Of a stretch of 64,000 nucleotides of DNA, positions 1 to 8,280 are shown in pieces. The DNA is from Psychrobacillus lasiicapitis (lineage in GTDB: Bacteria; Bacillota; Bacilli; Bacillales_A; Planococcaceae). The notes below the pieces were generated by a model, which had not been told where the DNA came from, made no database searches, and saw only the letters and a list, made by a program, of their open reading frames with translations. The first letter of the stretch is position 1. The number at the start of each line of letters is the position of its first letter. The DNA lies in assembly GCF_006861795.1 (NCBI RefSeq), contig NZ_VDGH01000008.1, forward strand, positions 62,001-126,000, in the 5' to 3' direction. The position numbers were made by a program, and so were the translations under genes.

Positions 1-18
1 AACGGTTTATTCGTATGG

Positions 19-504
19 TTATTTTTTAGCTAATGATACGTTAGCAACTTTTTTAGCGCCTACGTATTTTTTACCCCAGTAATATGGGTCATTTACTTTA
101 TCAACTTTTACACCTTTAGATGTTGATGCATGAATGAATTTGCCACTACCTATGTACATTCCAACGTGAGAAACACCTTTACCTGATGTATTGAAGAAAA
201 CTAAGTCTCCCACAGCCAAGTTTGCTTTTTTCACTGATGTACCCGTGCTGTACATTCCTGCTGCCGTTCTCGGAAGGTTAACACCATTGTTTTTGTAAAT
301 ATATCCGATAAAACCTGAACAATCAAATCCTGCTTTCGTTGTTCCACCATAACGATATTTAATTCCTATTAAATTTTTCGCACTTGATACTATTTCATTG
401 GATGCTACAGTGCTTGCTGCTTCTGTATTTCCTGCAAATGTTCCCGCGGCTAAAACTACAGTTAAACTAAAGATTGTGATGATTTTTTTAAACAAAGAAG
501 TCAA
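19..504 (-). CDS. secreted NlpC/P60 (C40) peptidoglycan endopeptidase
   Basis: This 161-residue protein should cut peptide stems of peptidoglycan outside the cell. A signal peptide covers about residues 1-30 (basic start, hydrophobic run, AEA-like cleavage site). The rest is one NlpC/P60 domain with Cys62 in DCSGF, His113 in HVGMYIG and His125 in FIHAS, the expected catalytic set. There are no LysM or SH3 binding modules, so it is a minimal form of the family. Translation appears to start at TTG (504), with GGAGG about ten bases upstream. It diverges from the chemoreceptor gene. The exact bond cut cannot be told from sequence. Confidence 0.9.
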   Translation of the reverse strand: MTSLFKKIITIFSLTVVLAAGTFAGNTEAASTVASNEIVSSAKNLIGIKYRYGGTTKAGFDCSGFIGYIYKNNGVNLPRTAAGMYSTGTSVKKANLAVGDLVFFNTSGKGVSHVGMYIGSGKFIHASTSKGVKVDKVNDPYYWGKKYVGAKKVANVSLAKK

Positions 505-710
505 AACTTATGTTCCTCCAAAAGATGATTATTGAAAAATTCTACTAAACTAGTAATTGCAAATTTCTCTATACCCATACTAACACGTTATAAACTTTAG
601 TGAGTTTACAGTTGTGTAACAAAACTATTACAGTAATCTTCTGTTAGTTTTCAAATCTCTATTTCAACTAGTCATTTATTCGTAATAAAACATTCAATCG
701 ATATATATCT

Positions 711-735
711 TTTATACCTGTTCCTATGGTATAAA
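711..735. promoter_or_regulatory. perfect inverted repeat upstream of the chemoreceptor gene
   Basis: TTTATACC (711-718) and GGTATAAA (728-735) are exact inverted copies separated by nine bases. They lie 50-75 bases before the chosen chemoreceptor start. The size and spacing suit a dimeric DNA-binding protein. No neighbouring regulator gene is present, so the binding protein is unknown. Confidence 0.4.
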
Positions 736-786
736 TAGTATATATAAATGATTAGGTATGGCCTAGGAACAGGGGAGAATTGTATT

Positions 787-2487
787 ATGAAAAACACACT
801 AACAGTACATCTAGGATCGATTATCGTTGGAATAATCGTTGCGATGCTGTTAATTACTTCAATCGCTACTTATAAAACTGCTTATGATGAGTTATATAAA
901 GCGGCTGGGATTGAAGCTTATGGATGCGCCAATATTACCACGGGTTTGATTGATCCTTCTGATATGAAGAAACTATTAGCTGGGGATGCAACAGCAGTAG
1001 CAGCTGTTAGTAAGCAACTAAACTGGACTACTGCACATAAGGATATTTTTGAAACGCAGTACATTATTGATTTAGACGGAAAGTTATTGGCAATGGACGA
1101 TCATTTGAAAGCAGATGGTTACAAGGCTGGCGATCAGTTTTATATAGATAAAGAAGCAACGGAGATGCTCGTTAAAATGGGACATCCTACTTATTCGGAT
1201 ATATACGAATTCGGTGGTATGAAGCGTCTTTCTGGATATGCACCAATTTATGAAAACCACGATCCAGCTGGTAAGATCATCGCGATTAGCGTAATTGATT
1301 TCGACGCATCTATCGTAGGAGACCGCACATGGGATGTCGTTAGTAAAGGGATACTTACTAGTTTAATTCCTATGATTCTTGCTTCTATCATTACGCTATT
1401 TTTGATAAGAAGAAAAACGAAACCTCTTTCGGTACTTATTGCCCATGCAGGTGAAATTGCAAAAGGTAATCTTTCTGTGAAAGATACAAACTTTGCAAGC
1501 AAAGATGAAGTTGGGGATTTAAGTAAAACTCTTAATAGACTTGCTGGAAACTTTCGCGAGATTATTGGCACCGTTCAAACGACTTCTACTCAACTTACGC
1601 AAAATGCAGAAGAAACTGCAGCTTCTTTAAATGAAATGAAAGATGCGGTGCATCAAGTTGCAACGAATATGAGTGAAACTGCTGCATCAGTTTCAGATGG
1701 CACACTGACAGCCGAAAAATCATCCACCATTTTACAGGCGCTTGCAGAAGATCTTCAAGACTCTAAAATAACGGCGGATATGAGTGTTCAAAATTCCAAA
1801 ACAACGATGGCAACAGCAGAAGAAGGTTTAACTCGAGCAAGTGAAATTAGTCGTGATATGGACAAAATAAGAAAAGCTTCTATTGAAACAGGCGATACCA
1901 TTCTGCGTTTAAACGAAGCAACAAAGAAAATTCAACATATTACCGGCTCTATTGCCGCAATTGCTGCTCAAACTAATTTACTAGCATTAAACGCGTCCAT
2001 TGAAGCGGCTCGCGCAGGGGAACATGGAAAAGGCTTTGCCGTAGTTGCAGAAGAAGTTCGAAAGCTTGCTGAACAATCGAATAACGAAGTGAACCAAGTC
2101 GAAATGATTGTGCAAGATATTACAGCAAGTATTCTATCTGTTGTAAATTCTACGGAAGAAAGTACAAAACTAATCGAAACAGGTTCGACTACTGTATTAC
2201 AAACGTCTCAATCATTAAGTGATATATCGACGGAAGTTGCAAAAACTGTAGAAGAAATTTCCACGATCTCTAGCAAAGCAACAAGCGAGGCGGAAGATTC
2301 CAAGCAAGTTGTGAAGCTTATTCAGCAACTAACAGAATCTATTCGCGAAATAGAAGAAGTAACTACATCTATCTCTGCAGCGACCGAACAAACAACTGCT
2401 TCTATCGACGATGTAGCAAGCCGCTCAAACGAAACAAGCCATATGGCACAAGAGCTTCAAGAAATTGTTGGCAAGTTTAAGTTGTAA
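787..2487 (+). CDS. methyl-accepting chemotaxis protein
   Basis: A 566-residue transmembrane chemoreceptor. It has a membrane segment near residues 10-30, an extracellular sensor region to about 185, a second membrane segment (about 190-210), a HAMP linker, and a long cytoplasmic coiled coil with the conserved signalling hairpin ([20 protein letters not shown]). It should pass ligand binding to CheA/CheW. The start at 787 has AGGGGAGA at the right distance; an upstream in-frame ATG at 748 has none. The ligand cannot be predicted. It stands alone, with no che genes nearby. Confidence 0.93.
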   Translation: MKNTLTVHLGSIIVGIIVAMLLITSIATYKTAYDELYKAAGIEAYGCANITTGLIDPSDMKKLLAGDATAVAAVSKQLNWTTAHKDIFETQYIIDLDGKLLAMDDHLKADGYKAGDQFYIDKEATEMLVKMGHPTYSDIYEFGGMKRLSGYAPIYENHDPAGKIIAISVIDFDASIVGDRTWDVVSKGILTSLIPMILASIITLFLIRRKTKPLSVLIAHAGEIAKGNLSVKDTNFASKDEVGDLSKTLNRLAGNFREIIGTVQTTSTQLTQNAEETAASLNEMKDAVHQVATNMSETAASVSDGTLTAEKSSTILQALAEDLQDSKITADMSVQNSKTTMATAEEGLTRASEISRDMDKIRKASIETGDTILRLNEATKKIQHITGSIAAIAAQTNLLALNASIEAARAGEHGKGFAVVAEEVRKLAEQSNNEVNQVEMIVQDITASILSVVNSTEESTKLIETGSTTVLQTSQSLSDISTEVAKTVEEISTISSKATSEAEDSKQVVKLIQQLTESIREIEEVTTSISAATEQTTASIDDVASRSNETSHMAQELQEIVGKFKL

Positions 2488-2561
2488 ATATGAGAAGGAA
2501 AAAGCCTGTCTATTTTCCAATGTGCAAAATAGACAATATTAATATTAGGGGATTGTCAGAC

Positions 2562-2998
2562 ATAATAGGGAAACTGTGCGGTAGTGAGTTGAATGAAGTG
2601 TCCGCTGGGATTTCCGCTACAGGGCGGACGCTTTCCGCGGGCACGGCTTCAATCTCCTCGGAGCTCTCGCTCCTGCGGGGCTTTCAGCTCGTACTGTTTC
2701 CGCTGGAGTCGCCACCCCTTCGCTACAATCCAATAGAGTTTGCTATTTAATCCATAATGAGCCAGTAAATTTAGTACTATGTTGCATTTTCTATGGATGA
2801 AAACCTTTGATTAATGGATTAGTCAACAAGTTCTATTGATTGAAGCGAAGGCGGCGGCACCTGCGGGATCAGCGGGACAGGTGAGACCCCGCAGGAGCGT
2901 GCGACGAGGAGGCTCACCGCCCGCCCCGCGGTAAGCGTCCGCCTGGAGCGGAAATCAATTGCCTTTGCCGTATCTCTTTACGTCGCAGTTTCTTTATA
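2562..2998 (+). repeat. GC-rich fold-back element, copy 1 (internally deleted)
   Basis: The ends are TAATAGGGAAACTGTGCGG and an inverted counterpart (CGCAGTTTCTTTATA). Between them are two GC-rich modules that are diverged inverted copies of each other. Both hold the CCCCGCAGGAGCG core and CGCGG..AGCGTCCGCC, on opposite strands. Compared with the other three copies it lacks the central AT-rich block of roughly 170 bases. The short open frame that crosses its left part is not credible as a gene. Confidence 0.8.
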
Positions 2999-3060
2999 CT
3001 GCATTTCACTAAGAAATAACATTACTAGTATGAAATATCGATCTTTACTTTAGCAAAATA

Positions 3061-3095
3061 AAAACTCGCTTCCTATATAGGAAAGCGAGTTTTTT
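3061..3095 (-). terminator. Rho-independent terminator of gdhA
   Basis: AAAACTCGCTT and AAGCGAGTTTT-type arms form a stem around CCTATATAGG, with T runs on both sides. It lies 11 bases beyond the gdhA stop codon. It could act in both directions. Confidence 0.8.
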
Positions 3096-3105
3096 ACTCT
3101 ATCTA

Positions 3106-4482
3106 TTAATGAATACCATGTGCAACCATGGCATCTGCTACTTTTAAAAAGCCTGCAATATTTGCACCGACTACGAAATTACCAGGTGCTCCGTAAGCTG
3201 CGGCCGCATCATAACAGCTTTTATAAATATCTTTCATGACGACTTGTAGCTTTTCATCCACTTCTTCTACAGTCCAAGACAGGCGCATGCTATTTTGTGA
3301 CATTTCCATTGCAGAAACCGCCACACCCCCAGCATTAGCTGCTTTCCCTGGTGCAAATAAGACACCACTTGTTTGGAGTGCATGAACCGCTTCTTCTGTA
3401 CAAGGCATATTAGCGCCTTCTCCTACCGCCTTTACACCATTTGCAATAAGCAACACTGCATCTGTTTCTTCTAATTCATTTTGCGTCGCACAAGGTAAAG
3501 CGATATCGCAAGCAACCGTCCAAATATTGTTGCAGCCTTCATGATACACGGCATGTTTATGAAACTTTATATATTCTTGTATTCTTTTATTGTCGAATTC
3601 TTTTAATTTCTTCACCGTTTCCACATCTATTCCTTTTGGATCATAAATGTAGCCACTAGAATCACTGCACGCTAGTACAGTTGCACCTAACTCAATTGAC
3701 TTCTCCATCGCATAAGTTGCGACATTTCCAGAACCGGAAACAATTACTTTTTTTCCAGCGAAGCTATCACCATTACCTTTTAGCATTTCTTCCACAAAAT
3801 AAACACAGCCATAACCAGTCGCTTCTTTACGTCCTAAGCTACCGCCATGATTTGGGTCCTTACCAGTGAAAACACCTGCTTCAAAGCCACCTTTAATGCG
3901 ATTATATTGCCCAAACATATAACCAATTTCTCGTTTTCCAACGCCTATATCTCCCGCAGGTACGTCCATGTCCGCTCCAATGTATTTGCTTAGCTCGGTT
4001 ATAAAACTTTGGGTAAAACGCATAATTTCACGCGATGACTTTCCTTTCGGATCAAAATCCGAGCCACCCTTCCCTCCACCTATTGGCATACCAGTCAAGG
4101 CATTTTTGAATGTTTGTTCAAAGGCTAAAAACTTCATAATACTGCTATTTACGGTCGGATGGAACCGGATTCCTCCTTTATAGGGTCCAATGCTATTATT
4201 AAATTGCACGCGGAAACCACGGTTCACCTGCACCTTGCCTGTATCATCTTCCCAAGCAACACGAAAAGAAATTACTCGGTCAGGCTCCGTAATACGTTCC
4301 AAAATACCATTATGCATAAACTCAGGATGCTTAAAAAAAACAGGACGAAGCGAATCAAAAATTTCACGTGTTGCCTGCAAAAATTCTTTCTCACCTGGAT
4401 TACGCTTCTTCACTAGCTCGTAAACCTCATGCACATAATCATTTGCTCTACTTTTTTGTTCCTGTTCTCTCAATAAATCCAT
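3106..4482 (-). CDS. gdhA: NADP-type glutamate dehydrogenase
   Basis: It interconverts glutamate with 2-oxoglutarate plus ammonia in the cytoplasm. The 458 residues contain the substrate and catalytic segment GGGKGGSDFD (Lys138), the dinucleotide fold GSGNVA (250-255), and SDSSG where NAD enzymes usually carry an acidic residue, which favours NADP. Length fits the hexameric 450-residue class. An open frame extends upstream to 4590, but only the ATG at 4482 has a good ribosome site (TTAGGGG, eight bases away). It is monocistronic with its own terminator. Its proximity to arginine genes may be metabolic or chance. Confidence 0.93.
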   Translation of the reverse strand: MDLLREQEQKSRANDYVHEVYELVKKRNPGEKEFLQATREIFDSLRPVFFKHPEFMHNGILERITEPDRVISFRVAWEDDTGKVQVNRGFRVQFNNSIGPYKGGIRFHPTVNSSIMKFLAFEQTFKNALTGMPIGGGKGGSDFDPKGKSSREIMRFTQSFITELSKYIGADMDVPAGDIGVGKREIGYMFGQYNRIKGGFEAGVFTGKDPNHGGSLGRKEATGYGCVYFVEEMLKGNGDSFAGKKVIVSGSGNVATYAMEKSIELGATVLACSDSSGYIYDPKGIDVETVKKLKEFDNKRIQEYIKFHKHAVYHEGCNNIWTVACDIALPCATQNELEETDAVLLIANGVKAVGEGANMPCTEEAVHALQTSGVLFAPGKAANAGGVAVSAMEMSQNSMRLSWTVEEVDEKLQVVMKDIYKSCYDAAAAYGAPGNFVVGANIAGFLKVADAMVAHGIH

Positions 4483-4836
4483 ATATTTTGCCCCTAACGT
4501 ATTCATTCTTTTATCTATTATCTCGAATCTTCTAAAAACATTCAACATAAAGATAATAGCAGTATAATAATTATACATAAAATGTAACAATTATACGGCT
4601 AAAACAACCTTAAAAAATCATTCAATTCAAAGAAAAGACTTCTGTTTACAAGCTCTTGAGGTATCAATCAATCGAGAAAATTATTAATACTACTAATCAC
4701 TCTATCATCTCACTTGTATACATTATACATTCTATCGTAAATTAAAAATTTTCTGAAAAACATCTGTCAGCTTTTTTCACTTTATAATAAATAAATTAAT
4801 GACTATATAGCGAAAGTTAAGAAAAGAGGAATAAAC
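4483..4836. other. divergent intergenic region, gdhA and YfcC carrier
   Basis: About 350 AT-rich bases between divergent genes. TATAAT at 4783-4788 is a plausible -10 for the carrier gene, but no convincing -35 stands 16-18 bases upstream. TTGTATACATTATACA near 4718-4733 is partly symmetrical and may be an operator. No small gene is supported. Confidence 0.3.
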
Positions 4837-6246
4837 ATGGAAACAGTTAATACGCCAACATCTAAAAGAAAGTGGAAACCATCTATTCCACATGTATATG
4901 TCATATTATTTTCGCTCGTTATTGTAGCGGCAATTTCCACTTACATATTTCCGTCAGGTGAGTATGAGCGGATGGTGGACGAAGCAGGTAGAACGATTGT
5001 TGTAGCGGATACATATAAAGAAACCGTTTCTACTCCTGCAAGCTTTTGGTCGATTTTCCAAGCGGTACATAAAGGAATGGTGAATTCGGCAGGTATCATT
5101 TTCTATATATTCATCGTTGGAGGTTCTTTTGGTATTTTGCAAGCAACTGGTGCCATTGAAGCAGCAGTTGGTTCGATCGCGCAAAAAATGAAAGGGAAAG
5201 AAATTTTAATTATACCGATTCTTATGACTTTCTTCGGCCTATCTGGCGCAATGCTTGGTTTAGCAGAGGAGACAATTCCTTATATTACAATTTTAGTTCC
5301 TTTAATGCTTTTAATTGGATATGATTCTATGGTAGGGACGGCTGTAGTGCTTCTTGGAACTTCAGCAGGATTTACAGCAGCCTTTATGAATCCTTTCACA
5401 GTTGGAGTGGCTCAAGGCATCGCCGAAGTTCCTTTATTCTCCGGTCTTCATTTACGAATTCTATTTTTTGTTATATTTCTGGCAGTAAGTATTTGGTATG
5501 TCATGCGTTATGCACGAAAGATTAAAAAAGATCCAACTAAAAGTGCACTTTATAATGATACAGATAGTGATAGCTTCAAAATTCCTGATACTATCCTAAC
5601 GCTAACGAACCGTCACAAAATAATTTTTGTTATTTTACTTGGAACACTTGTCACACTCGCATTCGGAGTTATTAAATTTGGATGGTATTTATCTGAAATT
5701 GCCGGGTTATTCTTATTTATGGGTATCCTAATGGGGCTAGTAGGAAAGATGAACTTCAGTCAAATTTCAGAGCAATTCATCGAAGGATGTCGAGTGCTTG
5801 TAATGGGGGCATTAGTAGTCGGGGTTGCAAACGCAATATTAGTTGTTCTTCAAGATGGTAAAATTATGGACACTATTTTATACGGATTCTCTTCTGTCAT
5901 TGGTGACATGCCTGCTGGTTTTGCAGCGTTTGGTATGTATATGGTTCAATGCTTACTCAATTATATTATTCCATCCGGTAGTGGACAGGCAGCCTTAACA
6001 ATGCCGATTATGGCTCCGCTTTCTGATCTAGTCGGAGTAACTCGCCAAACGGCTGTTCTTGCCTTCCAGTTTGGTGACGGAATATCTAATATATTCACAC
6101 CGACATCCGGATATTTCATGGCAGGACTTGCACTTGCCAAAATTTCTTGGGTGAAATGGGTTAAATGGATCTTCCCTCTTATTTTGATTCACTATGTGTT
6201 AGGGGCAATTTTCGTTACCATCGCACATTATATAGGATTTTCTTAA
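4837..6246 (+). CDS. YfcC-type (DcuC superfamily) membrane carrier
   Basis: A 469-residue polytopic membrane protein of the YfcC/DcuC superfamily, which holds C4-dicarboxylate, arginine/ornithine and peptide-like carriers. About 11-12 hydrophobic segments are visible. The family-typical internal features are there: GxxxGMLGLAEETIPY near 145 and the C-terminal NYIIPSGSGQAALTMPIMAPLSDL. The ribosome site AGAGGAAT lies ten bases before the ATG. The next gene in the same direction is an M20 amidohydrolase, so an N-acyl amino acid or similar amide is a reasonable inferred substrate. The true substrate is not readable from sequence. Confidence 0.85.
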   Translation: METVNTPTSKRKWKPSIPHVYVILFSLVIVAAISTYIFPSGEYERMVDEAGRTIVVADTYKETVSTPASFWSIFQAVHKGMVNSAGIIFYIFIVGGSFGILQATGAIEAAVGSIAQKMKGKEILIIPILMTFFGLSGAMLGLAEETIPYITILVPLMLLIGYDSMVGTAVVLLGTSAGFTAAFMNPFTVGVAQGIAEVPLFSGLHLRILFFVIFLAVSIWYVMRYARKIKKDPTKSALYNDTDSDSFKIPDTILTLTNRHKIIFVILLGTLVTLAFGVIKFGWYLSEIAGLFLFMGILMGLVGKMNFSQISEQFIEGCRVLVMGALVVGVANAILVVLQDGKIMDTILYGFSSVIGDMPAGFAAFGMYMVQCLLNYIIPSGSGQAALTMPIMAPLSDLVGVTRQTAVLAFQFGDGISNIFTPTSGYFMAGLALAKISWVKWVKWIFPLILIHYVLGAIFVTIAHYIGFS

Positions 6247-6253
6247 TAGCATT

Positions 6254-6280
6254 CCCCCTCGATTCGCGGGGGTTTTATTT
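6254..6280 (+). terminator. hairpin with T run between carrier and amidohydrolase genes
   Basis: CCCCC...GGGGG arms with a short loop are followed by TTTTATTT. It lies in the 54-base gap between two co-directional genes. It may attenuate rather than fully stop transcription, because the downstream gene has no clear promoter of its own. Confidence 0.65.
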
Positions 6281-6300
6281 AATGGAAAGGAACTAAAACA

Positions 6301-7470
6301 ATGAAACCAGATATAAATTTAACAAAATGGGTTATTGAACAACGACGTTACTTACACACACATCCAGAAATTTCCCATGAAGAAGTTGCCACAAAAACCT
6401 ATATAACAAAACAATTACACGCTCTAGGAATCGAGACATATTCCATAACTGGTAAAGACGTTGTCGGTATTGTGCACGGAGAACATCCTGGAAAGACAGT
6501 TATTATTCGTTCCGATATGGATGCTTTACCTATACTAGAAGAAACGGGCCTTCCATTCGCTTCTGTCAATAAAGGAGTTATGCACGCTTGTGGACATGAC
6601 GGACATATGTCCATTTTACTCGGTATCGCTAAATTACTAGTCAGCAATACGTCAGCTATACATGGTACGATTCATCTTTTATTCCAACATGCGGAAGAAG
6701 CAGTTCCAGGAGGAGCTGGTGAAATTGTGAAAACTGACTTTCTGGACGACAAAGATGCCATTTTCGGTTATCATTTATGGCAACCTTTGAAATCTGGTCT
6801 AATCGGAGTTCGTCCAGGTCCTACTATGGCAGGTGCTGATCGTTTTTCCATTACTATTTATGGAAAAGGAGGACATGGATCGATGCCGGAAGAAACTATT
6901 GATCCAACGCTTGTTATCTCACATATTATTACGCAGCTACATACCATTGTCAGCCGCAATATTAAAGCGATCGATCAAGCTGTGTTAAGTATTGGCGAAT
7001 TAAGTTCGGGTACAACTTATAATGTAATTCCAGATACAGCGTATGCTTCTGGTACTGTTCGTTATTTTAATATGGAAACATCTCTGCTCATCCGAAAAAG
7101 AATGGAAGACATTGTAGATGGTGTATGTAGATCGTTTGGTGCAACCTGTAAAGTAGAGTACTTTCACGGGGATCCACCTGTATTAAATAACAAAGCATTA
7201 ACCTCTTTTATTCAAAAAACGGCTGTTTCCCTTTTTGGTGAAGAAAAGGTTGTGGAAATCGATCCGATTTTAGGTGCCGAGGACTTTGCTTGCTACTCAC
7301 ATAAAATTCCCGCGTCATTTACGTTTATTGGTGTTGGTAAAGAAGAGGCTCCATACGGACATCACCATCCAAAGTTTGATATTGACGAAGATATGCTCTC
7401 TGTAGGTGTCGAGCTGTTTACGACTGGAGTACTCGATTATTTAAGAGATGGTATTGCGGAGAACAATTAA
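6301..7470 (+). CDS. M20 family amidohydrolase (N-acyl amino acid/hippurate hydrolase type)
   Basis: A cytoplasmic metal-dependent hydrolase of 389 residues that should release an amino acid from an N-acyl or similar amide. Metal-site motifs of the M20D group are clear: RSDMDALP near 77, HACGHDGH near 98-105, HAEEAVPGGA, and the C-terminal GAEDFACY. Length is usual for the family. A GGAAAGGAA ribosome site precedes the ATG. Pairing with the YfcC-like carrier upstream suggests uptake followed by hydrolysis. The acyl group cannot be predicted. Confidence 0.87.
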   Translation: MKPDINLTKWVIEQRRYLHTHPEISHEEVATKTYITKQLHALGIETYSITGKDVVGIVHGEHPGKTVIIRSDMDALPILEETGLPFASVNKGVMHACGHDGHMSILLGIAKLLVSNTSAIHGTIHLLFQHAEEAVPGGAGEIVKTDFLDDKDAIFGYHLWQPLKSGLIGVRPGPTMAGADRFSITIYGKGGHGSMPEETIDPTLVISHIITQLHTIVSRNIKAIDQAVLSIGELSSGTTYNVIPDTAYASGTVRYFNMETSLLIRKRMEDIVDGVCRSFGATCKVEYFHGDPPVLNNKALTSFIQKTAVSLFGEEKVVEIDPILGAEDFACYSHKIPASFTFIGVGKEEAPYGHHHPKFDIDEDMLSVGVELFTTGVLDYLRDGIAENN

Positions 7471-7504
7471 TTCGATAGAGATTCCAATTCAGTAATTAGC
7501 TTTA

Positions 7505-7556
7505 ACCAACTAACCGGTCATGGAGAGCAACCAAATCGTTAGTGAAAGCAATCAAC
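7505..7556. repeat. 21-base periodic array, 2-3 degenerate units
   Basis: AGCAA cores recur exactly 21 bases apart (7526 and 7547), in GAGAGCAACCAA and GAAAGCAATCAA, with a third weaker unit (AACCAACTAACC) another 21 bases to the left. It is downstream of the amidohydrolase gene. On the minus strand it reads as heptad-like L-I/V-A-L/F codons. The same motif family occurs at 33.0 and 46.3 kb. Confidence 0.55.
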
Positions 7557-7594
7557 TATTAAAATTAGATTCAACTTAACTCGAATAATGCACA

Positions 7595-8199
7595 TTATAG
7601 GGAAACTGCGCGGTAGTGAGTTGAATGAAGTGTCCGCTTGGATTTCCGCTATAGGGTGGACGCTTTCCGCGGGCACGGCTTCCATCTCCTCGGAGCTCTC
7701 GCTCCTGCGGGGCTTTCAGCTCGTACTGTTCCCGCCGGAGTCGCCACCCCTTCGCTACAATCGAGTAGAGTTTGCTATTTACTCCATAAGGAGACACTAT
7801 ATTTAGTACGATGTTGCATTTTCTATGGGTGAAAACCTTTGATTAGTTAAATAAGATAGACTATCTAGCGATTGTGATCAATTATTGGGAGCTACCATTG
7901 CTTGAATGGCTAATAGCAACTTTCCTATAATTTATACTGTACATAAAATGATTCTAAATAAGAAACTTCTTGCCAGATGTAAATAAATTAAATAGTTTTT
8001 TTGCATTGAATTATGGATTAGTCAGCAAGTTCTATTGATTGAAGCGCAAGGCGGCGACACCTGCGGGATCAGCGGGACAGGTGAGACCCCGCAGGAGCGT
8101 GCGACGAGGAGGCTCACCGCCCGCCCCGCGGTAAGCGTCCGCCTGGAGGGGAAATCAATTTCCTTTGCCATGTCTCTTTACCGCACAATTTCCCTAAAC
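7595..8199 (+). repeat. GC-rich fold-back element, copy 2 (full length)
   Basis: Full copy, same orientation as copies 1 and 3. It runs from TATAGGGAAACTGCGCGGTA to an inverted end (TTTACCGCACAATTTCCCTA). The two GC-rich modules are inverted relatives and are separated by an AT-rich spacer containing GGGAGCTACCATTGCTTGAATGG. No transposase is inside. Short open frames on both strands of the GC-rich part are artefacts of composition. Confidence 0.85.
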
Positions 8200-8242
8200 T
8201 GATCGACACGCCATTGAACTTATAATTTCCTATACCATAAAA

Positions 8243-8273
8243 AGTGGCTCCATCAACAAATGATGGAGCCACT
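8243..8273 (-). terminator. Rho-independent terminator of the arginine operon
   Basis: A 13-base-pair stem, AGTGGCTCCATCA with TGATGGAGCCACT, has a five-base loop and lies eight bases beyond the rocB stop codon. AT-rich tracts flank both sides. Confidence 0.85.
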
Positions 8274-8280
8274 ATTTCTA

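Noticed and set aside
2490-2750. Open frame of 86 codons after the chemoreceptor gene
   Set aside because: Its second half lies in the GC-rich fold-back element and recurs as similar frames at every copy; no ribosome site and no protein-like composition.
4483-4590. N-terminal extension of the glutamate dehydrogenase
   Set aside because: Extra residues have no family counterpart and neither upstream ATG has a ribosome site, whereas the ATG at 4482 does.
7576-7832. Several overlapping frames on both strands at fold-back copy 2
   Set aside because: All arise from the stop-poor GC-rich module; equivalent frames occur at 14.0 and 41.2 kb with frame changes between copies, as expected of non-coding DNA.
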